From Paenibacillus sp. PastM-3 (GTDB taxonomy: Bacteria > Bacillota > Bacilli > Paenibacillales > Paenibacillaceae), in the NCBI RefSeq assembly GCF_029893965.1, contig NZ_JARXXP010000015.1, positions 1 to 64,000 on the forward strand: 64,000 nucleotides of DNA. Direction: 5' to 3'. Positions 7,276 to 17,067 of this stretch are shown here, one piece after another. The position numbers and the translations under genes were made by a program. How positions within the stretch are numbered: the stretch's first letter is position 1; every line of letters starts with the position of its first letter. The notes under the pieces were generated by a model, which saw only the letters and a program-made list of their open reading frames with translations, searched no databases and was not told where the DNA came from.

Positions 7276-8286
7276 ATGGAACTGGATCTTCAGCTGTATT
7301 CGGTACGCACAGACCTGGCGGTGGAGGCGAAGGAACTTGCCCAGGGTCTGCACAAAACACCGATTCCCGGTGTTAATGAAGAAGTGGAGGAAGCGGACGG
7401 GATCAAGGTTACACGGCTTGGCGTTGCCACGGCTGCGGGCTCCCAGGCGATCGGAAGGGCGCTTGGAAATTACGTGACACTGGAGGTTCCGGCGCTGCGC
7501 GGCGGGGATACCGGGCTCCAGCAGAAGGTGTCAGTCGTGTTCGCGCGTGAATTTGAACAGTTTCTGAGCCGGATCGGGATCAGCAAGGAGTCCTCGGTGC
7601 TGATTGTCGGTCTGGGTAACTGGAATGTAACTCCCGATTCGCTGGGACCGCTGGTGGTGGAGAATGCGCTGATCACCCGGCAATTTTATGAGCTCGTTCC
7701 TGACCAGGTCTCTCCGGGATACCGCAACGTCAGCGCAATTGCTCCAGGGGTGCTTGGACTTACCGGTATTGAATCCAGTGAGGTCGTGCAGGGGATCGTG
7801 GACCGCACCAGGCCGGACTTGATCATTGCCATCGATGCGCTGGCCTCCCGCTCGCTTGAGCGGATCAACACGACAATCCAGATAGCCGATATCGGCATCC
7901 ATCCAGGCTCAGGCATCGGCAACAAACGCCGCGGGCTGACCAAGGAAATACTGGGCGTTCCGTGCATTGCCATCGGAGTCCCTACAGTGTGCTACGCATC
8001 AACAATCGTCAACAACGTACTGGAGATGATGAGCAATCATTTTGGCCAGATGAGAGACGGCAGAGCGCACACCAAAGAGATTATGGGAATGCTGGACGAT
8101 ATTTCGGAGCAGGAACGGCTGCAGCTGGTAAAGGAGGTACTGGAGCCGCTCGGGCACGACCTCATTGTGACGCCTAAGGAAATTGATGAGTTTATTGAAG
8201 AGATCGCTAACATTGTAGCCAGCGGCCTGAATGCTGCCCTTCATGATGCGGTGGATCCGGGAAATGTCGGCGCGTACACCCATTGA
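7276..8286 (+). CDS. gpr: spore germination endopeptidase GPR
   Basis: Protease of 336 residues (family A25) that degrades the small acid-soluble spore proteins during germination. The N-terminal YSVRTDLAVEAKEL (~8-21) matches the conserved start with its propeptide. VLIVGLGNWNVTPDSLGPLVV, the IAIDALASRS motif and the GNKRRGLTKEILGVPCIAIGVPTV segment are characteristic. GGAGG lies 10 nt before the ATG. It directly precedes spoIIP, as in Bacillus. Its leader holds two copies of a recurrent motif and a possible sigma-G promoter. Confidence 0.96.
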   Translation: MELDLQLYSVRTDLAVEAKELAQGLHKTPIPGVNEEVEEADGIKVTRLGVATAAGSQAIGRALGNYVTLEVPALRGGDTGLQQKVSVVFAREFEQFLSRIGISKESSVLIVGLGNWNVTPDSLGPLVVENALITRQFYELVPDQVSPGYRNVSAIAPGVLGLTGIESSEVVQGIVDRTRPDLIIAIDALASRSLERINTTIQIADIGIHPGSGIGNKRRGLTKEILGVPCIAIGVPTVCYASTIVNNVLEMMSNHFGQMRDGRAHTKEIMGMLDDISEQERLQLVKEVLEPLGHDLIVTPKEIDEFIEEIANIVASGLNAALHDAVDPGNVGAYTH

Positions 8287-8469
8287 CCTGTTTTTAATAT
8301 GAAAATTATGTATAGTCCGGATTATCCGTATGAGCAAAGCCCGAGCGGCAGCGCTTATGCGGTTTTTTTGCTCTATTAATTTGCCTCTACCTTGGTTCTA
8401 CTACTCCATCCACGCTCATAGATTTGAAGTATAAGAGATTACAGAGGGCTGGAGGAGGACATAACAATA

Positions 8470-9804
8470 ATGAACAGAAAATGGTTTCAGCTATGGAATA
8501 TCGGCAGGCTGCGGGGAAAACTGCTGGACGTTCTGTCGCTGGGGAAGACGATGCTGCTGCTGGCCGGAGGTTCACTTGTTTTTTTCATGCTGCTTGGCGC
8601 CGGCGGACTGGCCGGAACGAAGCTGAACTCTTCACCTGTTCCTTCCATGAAAGGTCTGGCGGCATCCCTGTCCAGCGGGTTCTTTATGGAGCTGCTGGGC
8701 ATGGAGGTGCCGCACCTGCCTAAAGGCGAAGAGCCGTCGGCTTTCTCTGCGCCAAAAGTAACGTCATTCGTGTTCCGCATGCTGACCAGTGTAGACCCCG
8801 GCAACCCCAAGAGCCTGCTGTCCCGTGAAGTGCCCGGACTTGCAGCCGATGATCCTTTCCTGCTGCGTGAAGGCTCGGGCGGTACAGCCGGCGCACCTGC
8901 AGACTATCATCCGGGGACGGATGAGCTGGCCGGCGCGGAGGATCAGCCAGATCCGGGAGCTGTAGAACCGGACCCTGGGGCAGCCGCTGATCCGGATACG
9001 GACAAGCCTGAGGATGATCCTGAAGTGCAACCCCAGCCGACAGCGGCGCCGGATAAGGGGGACTCTGCAGAGCAGGGAGGCAGCAGCGGAGCTGGCCGGG
9101 ACAACGGTGCGGCCGGGGATACATCTATTAAAAGAGTACTGGTCTACCACTCTCATCCCCGCGAAGCGTATAATCCGCTGCTGGGAGCAGAAAATGACAA
9201 TCCGAGTTCTGCATCCCCCTCCAAAAACGTGATGCTGGTAGGCTCCTACATTACCGACAGACTGGAGCAGCGCGGAATCGGTACAGTTCATGCCAAGGAT
9301 GATTATGCGACGGAAGTGCCGGATTACAACTGGAACTTTTCCTATAAATATTCACGGATCACCATCAAGGCGGCCCTGGCCGCCAACCAGGAAATGACCG
9401 AGCTGATAGATATCCACCGTGATTCGCAGCGGCATGGCAAAACGACAGCCGTCATTAACGGAAAAAGCTATGCGCAGGTGTATTTCATTCTTGGCCACGC
9501 CAATAAAGACTGGAAGAAGAATGAAGCCTTCGCCAATTCCATTCATCAGCTGCTGGAGAAAAGTTATCCCGGGCTCTCGCGCGGCATCTGGGGTAAATCC
9601 TCCGGGAACGGGAATAACGGGGAGTATAATCAGTCGCTTTCTCCCAACAGTGTATTAATAGAAGTAGGCGGAATCGACAATAGTGCCGAGGAGCTTAAGC
9701 GGACAGCGGAAGTGCTGGCTGATGCGATTGCCGATGTATACTGGGACAGCCATGATGCGGAAAAGGCGGCTGCTCCGGAAAAAAGTACAGGATCTGAGAA
9801 CTGA
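8470..9804 (+). CDS. spoIIP: stage II sporulation protein P
   Basis: Membrane-anchored peptidoglycan hydrolase of 444 residues (amidase and endopeptidase), part of the SpoIID-SpoIIM-SpoIIP engulfment machine. One membrane helix lies at ~33-58 (MLLLAGGSLVFFMLLGAGG). An acidic, Pro-rich linker (~155-215) leads to the catalytic domain, with VYHSHPREAYNPL at ~226, the LIDIHRDSQRHGKT motif (~317-330) and SVLIEVGGIDNS (~395) near the C-terminus. GGAGGACATAACA precedes the ATG. Neighbours gpr and the YqxA-position gene match the Bacillus order. Confidence 0.95.
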   Translation: MNRKWFQLWNIGRLRGKLLDVLSLGKTMLLLAGGSLVFFMLLGAGGLAGTKLNSSPVPSMKGLAASLSSGFFMELLGMEVPHLPKGEEPSAFSAPKVTSFVFRMLTSVDPGNPKSLLSREVPGLAADDPFLLREGSGGTAGAPADYHPGTDELAGAEDQPDPGAVEPDPGAAADPDTDKPEDDPEVQPQPTAAPDKGDSAEQGGSSGAGRDNGAAGDTSIKRVLVYHSHPREAYNPLLGAENDNPSSASPSKNVMLVGSYITDRLEQRGIGTVHAKDDYATEVPDYNWNFSYKYSRITIKAALAANQEMTELIDIHRDSQRHGKTTAVINGKSYAQVYFILGHANKDWKKNEAFANSIHQLLEKSYPGLSRGIWGKSSGNGNNGEYNQSLSPNSVLIEVGGIDNSAEELKRTAEVLADAIADVYWDSHDAEKAAAPEKSTGSEN

Positions 9805-9821
9805 TAAAGGAGTGAACCGGA

Positions 9822-10295
9822 ATGTCCCGTTTCGGCAAAAAGCTGGTTGTGATCGGCCTGTGGGCCGGTATCGGCATATTGGTTGGTATGCAGTTTGGCG
9901 GAAGCGGCGCAGCGAGGACAGCACCGGTCGCTCCCGGCTGGAACGGAGCGGCGGTATTGCAGCAGACGGGGCAAGCCGCCGCTGCTGCATCCGGTACGGT
10001 GCAGAGCAGCCCGGCCTATGTCTATGTGCCGGTTGCCGTTGATCCGGTGACCGGCGCCTATACGGCACTTCCTGCGGCACAGCCGCCGGCAGCAGTCCAG
10101 ACTCCTGCCGGCAGCGGCAGTATGCCGCAGCAGGAGGTGCAAGACTACAGCAGTTTGACTCCTGAGCAGATCCTGATCCCTGAAGTACAGCAGCCTGGCA
10201 TTGATGTGCTGGCTGACAAAACGGCAGGCCTGCTCCAGCGGGCTTCCCAGAAAAGCATCCGCTGGATCGTCTCCCTGTTCGACTCGGCGGAGTAA
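9822..10295 (+). CDS. small membrane-anchored protein at the yqxA position
   Basis: Unrecognised 157-residue protein with one N-terminal membrane helix (LVVIGLWAGIGILVGMQFGG, ~8-27), an Ala/Pro/Gln-rich linker and a C-terminal amphipathic segment (IDVLADKTAGLLQRAS, ~126-141). B. subtilis carries yqxA in the same slot between spoIIP and lepA with the same architecture, so it may be a diverged YqxA-like protein. Sequence recognition alone is weak. GGAG precedes the ATG, and the gene follows spoIIP by 17 nt, so cotranscription is likely. A terminator follows. Confidence 0.6.
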   Translation: MSRFGKKLVVIGLWAGIGILVGMQFGGSGAARTAPVAPGWNGAAVLQQTGQAAAAASGTVQSSPAYVYVPVAVDPVTGAYTALPAAQPPAAVQTPAGSGSMPQQEVQDYSSLTPEQILIPEVQQPGIDVLADKTAGLLQRASQKSIRWIVSLFDSAE

Positions 10296-10333
10296 ACGTC
10301 CGTATGCGCACAGCATAATTGCATTATGACGAG

Positions 10334-10358
10334 AAAAGGCCTCCCCTTAGGCCTTTTT
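10334..10358 (+). terminator. terminator of the spoIIP operon
   Basis: AAAAGGCC (10334-10341) pairs with GGCCTTTTT (10350-10358) around an 8-nt loop. Confidence 0.9.
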
Positions 10359-10434
10359 ATATCCCCGCCTGCCTTACAGCCGTGGTTATCACGGCACTGT
10401 ACTCCGCTTTCTTTACTTTCCCGGCTGCACGGGA

Positions 10435-10463
10435 TTGATGGGGGAAGCGCGTACTGTTATAAT
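10435..10463 (+). promoter_or_regulatory. lepA promoter
   Basis: TTGATG (10435-10440), a 17-bp spacer and TATAAT (10458-10463), with TG one base before the -10 hexamer. The predicted start lies about 30 nt before the lepA ATG. Confidence 0.8.
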
Positions 10464-10500
10464 AAGTGGATTAACATAAGGCTGTCTGTGGGGGTAAGGA

Positions 10501-12315
<1,815 letters not shown>

Positions 12316-12373
12316 GTAAGCTGCGAGGCTTTCCATTTGCGGAACGTACCGTGTAATTAGTAAGGAGACACTG

Positions 12374-12399
12374 AAGGGAAGCCTGACGGCTTCCCTTTT
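12374..12399 (+). terminator. terminator of lepA
   Basis: AAGGGAAGCC pairs with GGCTTCCCTT around a TGAC loop, followed by TTTTC. Confidence 0.9.
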
Positions 12400-12447
12400 C
12401 TGGCTATATAGATTGGCACTACTAAATAAAATTTAAAGGAGACAGCT

Positions 12448-13620
12448 ATGACCGCTCATAACAATGGCCGTCCCCCTGAGGCTGTATATATTCATATTCC
12501 GTTTTGTACGAATAAATGCTTTTACTGTGATTTCAATTCCTATGTGCTGAAGGATCAGCCGGTAATGGATTATCTGCATGCGCTAGACCGCGAGATGGAG
12601 CTGACCGTGCAGCAGACTCCGCCGGGAGTGATCAAGACCATCTTTGTCGGCGGCGGGACACCGACGGTGCTGAAGCCGGATGAGATGGCTTATTTTCTGG
12701 CATCGGTCCGCCGGCATTTCCCGCAGTGGGATGACAATATCGAATTCTCGATGGAGGCCAACCCCGGCACTACGGATATCGAGAAGCTGACAGTAATGAA
12801 GGAAGGCGGGGTCAACCGCGTCAGCTTCGGGGTTCAGGCGTTCCAGAATGAGCTGCTGAGCGGAATCGGCCGGATTCATAACGTCGATGATGTCTACCGC
12901 AGCCTGGAGAATGCGCGCAGTGTGGGACTGAATAACCTGTCGGTAGACCTGATGTTCGGCCTGCCGAACCAGAGCGTGGGTATGCTGCGGGAGAGTGTCC
13001 GCAAGGCGCTGGAGCTGGATCTGCCGCATTATTCAATCTACAGCCTGAAGGTGGAGGAGAATACGCTGTTCCATACCTTGTTCAATAAGAACAAGCTGCC
13101 GCTGCCGAGTGAAGAGGATGAGCTGGAAATGTATCTGCTGCTCATGTCTGAAATGGAGAAGGCAGGTTATATCCAGTATGAGATCAGCAATTTTGCCAAA
13201 CCGGGCATGGAGAGCCGTCATAATATAACGTACTGGCGGAATGAAGATTATTACGGCCTTGGTGCAGGGGCGCATGGCTACGTCAAACGTCAGCGGCATA
13301 TCAATATCAAAGGCGTCAATCCCTATAATGAAGCTTCACGCAATGGCCTGCCGCGTCTGGATTCCTTTGAGATTTCGGAGCAGGAGGCAATGGAGGACTT
13401 TATGATGGTCGGCCTGCGTATGCGTGCCGGGGTATCAGGCAGTGCGTTCCAGGCCCAGTTCGGCAAAAAGTTGGAGGAAATTTTTGGTGCACCGCTGCAT
13501 AAACTGCTGCATGCCGGGTTGTTGGAGCGGGACGGTGACACCTACCGGCTGAGCAAGCAGGGAATCCTGTTCGGAAATGATGTTTTCGGGGAATTTGTCG
13601 GACTTTTAACAGAGGTTTAA
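12448..13620 (+). CDS. hemW: radical SAM heme chaperone HemW
   Basis: Radical SAM protein of 390 residues. The iron-sulfur motif is C20-x3-C24-x2-C27 followed by DF, which is the HemW pattern; true coproporphyrinogen dehydrogenase HemN has a further Cys there. GGGTPT (~70) is the SAM-binding GGE-like motif, and FSMEANPGT, VSFGVQAF and the HemN C-terminal domain (GLGAGAHGYV and beyond) follow. It probably delivers heme to acceptor proteins rather than making it. AAAGGAGACA precedes the ATG. Position between lepA and hrcA is as in Bacillus. Confidence 0.93.
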   Translation: MTAHNNGRPPEAVYIHIPFCTNKCFYCDFNSYVLKDQPVMDYLHALDREMELTVQQTPPGVIKTIFVGGGTPTVLKPDEMAYFLASVRRHFPQWDDNIEFSMEANPGTTDIEKLTVMKEGGVNRVSFGVQAFQNELLSGIGRIHNVDDVYRSLENARSVGLNNLSVDLMFGLPNQSVGMLRESVRKALELDLPHYSIYSLKVEENTLFHTLFNKNKLPLPSEEDELEMYLLLMSEMEKAGYIQYEISNFAKPGMESRHNITYWRNEDYYGLGAGAHGYVKRQRHINIKGVNPYNEASRNGLPRLDSFEISEQEAMEDFMMVGLRMRAGVSGSAFQAQFGKKLEEIFGAPLHKLLHAGLLERDGDTYRLSKQGILFGNDVFGEFVGLLTEV

Positions 13621-13633
13621 TTTTAAAATACCC

Positions 13634-13671
13634 CTTGAATTGTAATTCACCCTGTTGTATATTTATTCATA
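13634..13671 (+). promoter_or_regulatory. tandem ARG boxes (ArgR operator) over the acetyltransferase promoter
   Basis: Compared with the ARG box consensus TNTGNATWWWWATNCANA, site 2 (13654-13671) matches at every position but one, and site 1 (13634-13651) keeps the TGNAT...ATNCA core with one W-to-G change and two outer mismatches. The sites are 2 bp apart, the usual spacing for ArgR/AhrC pairs. The promoter TTGAAT (13635-13640), 17 bp, TATATT (13658-13663) lies inside the pair, so repression by arginine is expected. Confidence 0.7.
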
Positions 13672-13694
13672 TTAACAACGAGGGGTGAGTTAAA

Positions 13695-14204
13695 GTGCTT
13701 GTCAAGACGGAAATGATCCGCCAGTCGGCTCCTGCGGGAGAATCTAAAGTGATATGCAGAAATGCTACGGTGGAGGATGTGGAGCCGCTGTACTTAATGA
13801 TAGAGGAGTACGCCCAGCGCGGAATTATGCTCCCCCGTTCCAGGCAGGCACTAACCCGCCAGATCGACCAGTTCGTCATCGCTGAGATTGACGGCATGTT
13901 CGTGGGCTGCGGTTCGCTGTTCAGACTCGGGAATGATCTCGTTGAAGTCCGTTCCATTGGGCTGCGCGATGAAGGCAAGGGCAAGGGTGTCGGCTCCATG
14001 ATCCTGGATAAGCTGACGGAAGAAGCCAGACGCCAGGGGATTCCCAAGATCATGGCGCTGACCTATGCGGTTGATTTCTTCCTCAGAAACGGGTTCACCG
14101 TAGTGGAGAAGGAGATTTTTCCCGAGAAGGTATGGACAGATTGCGTAAACTGCAAGAAGCAGCATGCCTGTGACGAAATTGCCGTAATGAAGAGATTAGA
14201 TTAA
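13695..14204 (+). CDS. GNAT acetyltransferase, N-acetylglutamate synthase-like
   Basis: GNAT-fold acetyltransferase of 169 residues. The acetyl-CoA motif is GLRDEGKGKGVGSMIL (~96-111, a Q/R-x-x-G-x-G/A variant). The C-terminal FPEKVWTDCVNCKKQHACDE (~138-157), with three Cys, is the pattern of short ArgA-type N-acetylglutamate synthases, which start arginine synthesis from glutamate. The GTG start follows GAGGGGTGA. A tandem ARG box over its promoter supports a role in arginine metabolism independently of the protein sequence. It is a single-gene unit ended by a bidirectional terminator. Confidence 0.8.
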   Translation: MLVKTEMIRQSAPAGESKVICRNATVEDVEPLYLMIEEYAQRGIMLPRSRQALTRQIDQFVIAEIDGMFVGCGSLFRLGNDLVEVRSIGLRDEGKGKGVGSMILDKLTEEARRQGIPKIMALTYAVDFFLRNGFTVVEKEIFPEKVWTDCVNCKKQHACDEIAVMKRLD

Positions 14205-14238
14205 GCAGGCAGCCGCATGCGGCCGCGTTACAATATAC

Positions 14239-14288
14239 AAAAGCCGCTGTCCGTCAGGGAGCCAGTCCCGGGAACAGCGGCCTTTTTT
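14239..14288. terminator. bidirectional terminator
   Basis: GCCGCTGT (14243-14250) pairs with ACAGCGGC (14274-14281), flanked by an A-run on the left and a T-run on the right, so it can serve both the acetyltransferase gene and the convergent hypothetical gene. Confidence 0.85.
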
Positions 14289-14291
14289 AGG

Positions 14292-15014
14292 TTACTTGGC
14301 ATAGATTAGCTTGCGCTGCTGCTCAATAAGCTGTGCAAGCTCAGGTATAGCATAGGCAGGAGGATTAAAAGAGGGAGACAGCGTATTATATATGATGGGC
14401 ATGGCAGTCCCGTCCTTCAGCTCGATTTCGAGCCAATATTTATCGCCAACCCAGCCTTTGGTTTCCTTATATAGCTGTTCAAACGGAATATATTTCAGCA
14501 TGGGGAACTCTTTTATAAAAAGATCAGCAGCCTCCGGTGTGAAGTCCATAAGGTGAGTTGTGCCGTCCATTCCGCTGATAAAGCGGACCGCTGTTATTTT
14601 GTCTGAGATATCAAGCAGATCATTGAGCGTCCTGGCATCAGGATTACTATCGGCCACGAACAGCCTGTCCCCCGCCCATAAACGGGCTGATGTCTTGTAT
14701 CCGCTCACTTCATACAGCTCTGTGCCAACTTCCAGCAGAGTGGAATCGCCATCCCTCATCTCAGTACGCGGACACTGGTGGTCGGCTCTGCGGTAGGTGA
14801 TTTTGCCAAGCTGTTGGCCTTTGACAGCATTGCCGGGCGGACTGTCATAGTCCTCGCTGTAGACAACACCACCCCACTGCAGTACTGAAGCATAATCCAC
14901 ATCACCGTAAAAGCAGTTGTTTTGGCCGGCAGTCCCTTTCAGGTTAAACAAAACAGCAGCGGCCAGGAGCAGCCCGGCTGACAGGATAATCCATCGGTAT
15001 ATTTTTCTATTCAT
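14292..15014 (-). CDS. hypothetical membrane-anchored or secreted protein
   Basis: Unrecognised 240-residue protein. A basic N-terminus (MNRKIYR) and a hydrophobic helix (WIILSAGLLLAAAVLF, ~8-23) suggest a signal anchor; no lipoprotein Cys box is seen. The rest looks like a soluble extracytoplasmic domain with two Cys (~33 and ~81). I preferred the ATG at 15014 over 15029 because GGGGG lies 9-10 nt upstream of it. It is inserted, in opposite orientation, between hemW/acetyltransferase and hrcA, where Bacillus has no gene. Confidence 0.65.
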   Translation of the reverse strand: MNRKIYRWIILSAGLLLAAAVLFNLKGTAGQNNCFYGDVDYASVLQWGGVVYSEDYDSPPGNAVKGQQLGKITYRRADHQCPRTEMRDGDSTLLEVGTELYEVSGYKTSARLWAGDRLFVADSNPDARTLNDLLDISDKITAVRFISGMDGTTHLMDFTPEAADLFIKEFPMLKYIPFEQLYKETKGWVGDKYWLEIELKDGTAMPIIYNTLSPSFNPPAYAIPELAQLIEQQRKLIYAK

Positions 15015-15141
15015 AGAGCAAACCCCCATTTCTTCTATATTTTATATTCAGACGAAAGTCTGAGGCAGAGGTTGCGGAGGATTTCCGGAATCTGGATTAA
15101 AAATTGATAAAGCTGTAATCCAAATCCGGACTGAATCTGAC

Positions 15142-15171
15142 TTGACAATCTCAAGGTCAGTTTGGTATTTT
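15142..15171 (+). promoter_or_regulatory. promoter of the hrcA operon
   Basis: TTGACA (15142-15147), an 18-bp spacer and TATTTT (15166-15171). The CIRCE operator starts 12 bp downstream of the -10 hexamer, at the expected transcription start. Confidence 0.8.
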
Positions 15172-15182
15172 TGTATTAGTGG

Positions 15183-15209
15183 TTAGCACTCATCTGAGTA
15201 GAGTGCTAA
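15183..15209 (+). promoter_or_regulatory. CIRCE operator
   Basis: Perfect TTAGCACTC-N9-GAGTGCTAA (15183-15191 and 15201-15209), the HrcA binding site. It controls the class I heat-shock operon starting with hrcA. Confidence 0.98.
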
Positions 15210-15243
15210 CGAATCGGAGCCACAGCCGATAGGAGGGAATAAC

Positions 15244-16275
15244 ATGTTAACTGAACGCCAGAGAATGATCCTTAATGCTATCGTGGATGATTATATTTCT
15301 TCCGCAGAGCCCGTAGGCTCGCGCAGCATCTCCAAACGTGGTGATGTGGGCTACAGCCCGGCAACCATCCGCAACGAAATGGCTGATCTGGAGGAATTAG
15401 GTTATCTTGAGCAGCCGCACACTTCGGCTGGAAGAATTCCTTCACATAAAGGCTACCGTTATTATGTGGATCATCTGGTGCCGTGGAATTCCGCAGGAAC
15501 AGCAGAAATGGGCACGATCCGCGCCTTTTTTGCCGAGAAGCTGAATGCTACGGAACAGGTTATCCAGCATGCGGCAATGATTCTTTCCAATATGACGAAT
15601 TACACTTCCATCCTCTTGGGACCGGAGGTTTTTCATACTTCACTGCGCCATTTTCAGCTCCTTCCGCTTGACGGCAATAATGCTGTGGCGATTATTGTTA
15701 CCAGCACCGGGCAGGTAGAGAACCGTACGGTTCAGATTCCGCCGGAGATTTCCCTTTCCGAAATGGAAAAGGTAGTAAATCTGCTTAACAGCAAGCTGGT
15801 AAACGTACCGCTATACAAGCTGAAGAGCCAGCTCTATTCCGAACTGGGCGAGGAAATGCAGCGTCACATCTCCCATTACGAAGAATTGATGCAGGTGCTT
15901 GACCAGGCTCTCGAAAGCGATCATGACCAGCGTATCTATCTGAGCGGGGCAGCCAATATGCTGACCCAGCCGGAGTTCAAAGACGTTGATAAGGTCAAGA
16001 CGATCCTTGATCTGCTGGAAGAGACGCCGACTTTGCTGAAGATGCTGTCCCCCGCATCCGGCGGAACCGGAATACAGGTCCGTATCGGGACGGAGAATAA
16101 GCATGAGGCCTTTGCCAACTGCAGTCTGATTACAGCAACATATTCACTGGACGGCAAGGCACTGGGCAGTATCGGCATTCTGGGTCCGACCCGGATGGAA
16201 TACGCCCGTGTGATGGGCATCCTCGGGATTTTATCCCGGGATTTGACAGCGATGCTGGCACACTGGTATAAGTGA
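15244..16275 (+). CDS. hrcA: heat-inducible transcription repressor HrcA
   Basis: Repressor of 343 residues for class I heat-shock genes. The N-terminal winged helix starts MLTERQRMILNAIVDDYI, with SAEPVGSRSISK (~20-31) and SPATIRNEMADLEELGYLEQPHTSAGRIPSHKGYR as the recognition region. The GAF-like effector part follows. Residues near the C-terminus (GSIGILGPTRMEYARVMGIL) are the usual signature. AGGAGGG precedes the ATG, and the CIRCE operator lies 35 bp upstream, giving autoregulation titrated by GroEL in known systems. Confidence 0.97.
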   Translation: MLTERQRMILNAIVDDYISSAEPVGSRSISKRGDVGYSPATIRNEMADLEELGYLEQPHTSAGRIPSHKGYRYYVDHLVPWNSAGTAEMGTIRAFFAEKLNATEQVIQHAAMILSNMTNYTSILLGPEVFHTSLRHFQLLPLDGNNAVAIIVTSTGQVENRTVQIPPEISLSEMEKVVNLLNSKLVNVPLYKLKSQLYSELGEEMQRHISHYEELMQVLDQALESDHDQRIYLSGAANMLTQPEFKDVDKVKTILDLLEETPTLLKMLSPASGGTGIQVRIGTENKHEAFANCSLITATYSLDGKALGSIGILGPTRMEYARVMGILGILSRDLTAMLAHWYK

Positions 16276-16324
16276 ACAGAGTGTAATTGATTTGCGTGAA
16301 TGAATTGAAGGAGGTGAAGACAAC

Positions 16325-16900
16325 TTGAAAGAGGAACAGGTTCAGGATCCGAATGAATTGAAAGATGAAGCAGTAAATGAAGCCCAGGCAGCCGATGAGG
16401 CTGAAGCCGCGGCAGAGAGCACGGCGGACATCGAGGAGGCTTCAGACGGCGGTGTAGCCGTGAGGCGCCTCCAGGAGCTGGCAGAAGAAGCTCAGGCCCG
16501 TACGTTGCGTGTACAGGCGGATTTTGATAACTTCCGCCGCCGCACCCAGAAGGAGAAGGAAGAGCTGGCGCAATATGCAACTTCAAAGCTCGTTACGGAA
16601 TTGCTTCCGGTACTCGACAACTTTGAGCGTGCACTGGTAACTGCTCCGGGCAACGCTGAATCTGAGGCCTTCACCAAAGGCATCAACATGATTTTCCGTC
16701 AGCTGGAAGGGGTATTGAAGTCTGAAGGCCTTGCGGCCATGGAAACAGTAGGACAGCCATTTAACCCTGAATATCATCAGGCGATTATGCAGGTGGAGAG
16801 CGAGGAGCACGAGGAAGGCATCGTGACGGAAGAGGTCCAGAAGGGCTATCTCCTGAAGGATAAGGTTCTTCGTCCGGCCATGGTCAAAGTCAGCATGTAG
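16325..16900 (+). CDS. grpE: nucleotide exchange factor GrpE
   Basis: Cochaperone of 191 residues that exchanges ADP for ATP on DnaK. An acidic, Ala/Glu-rich N-terminal extension (~1-55) precedes the long coiled coil (~55-100, including ADFDNFRRRTQKEKEEL) and the beta-domain with the family signature (NPEYHQAIMQVES, then LKDKVLRPAMVKVSM). The TTG start is decided by GGAGGTGA 6-7 nt upstream. It lies 49 bp after hrcA and is cotranscribed with it. Confidence 0.97.
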   Translation: MKEEQVQDPNELKDEAVNEAQAADEAEAAAESTADIEEASDGGVAVRRLQELAEEAQARTLRVQADFDNFRRRTQKEKEELAQYATSKLVTELLPVLDNFERALVTAPGNAESEAFTKGINMIFRQLEGVLKSEGLAAMETVGQPFNPEYHQAIMQVESEEHEEGIVTEEVQKGYLLKDKVLRPAMVKVSM

Positions 16901-17067
16901 CCTGTCTATATACCTTGGGTAACAACATGCCTGTCACAGAAGATGCTGTGCCGGAAGCTTCCGGCCGTATTGTTATGTGCAGATCCCTATCATTATCAGC
17001 GTTATTCAATTAACTATCCATTTACAGGAGCCGGGGCTCCATAATATTTCTGAGGAGGCACATTACA

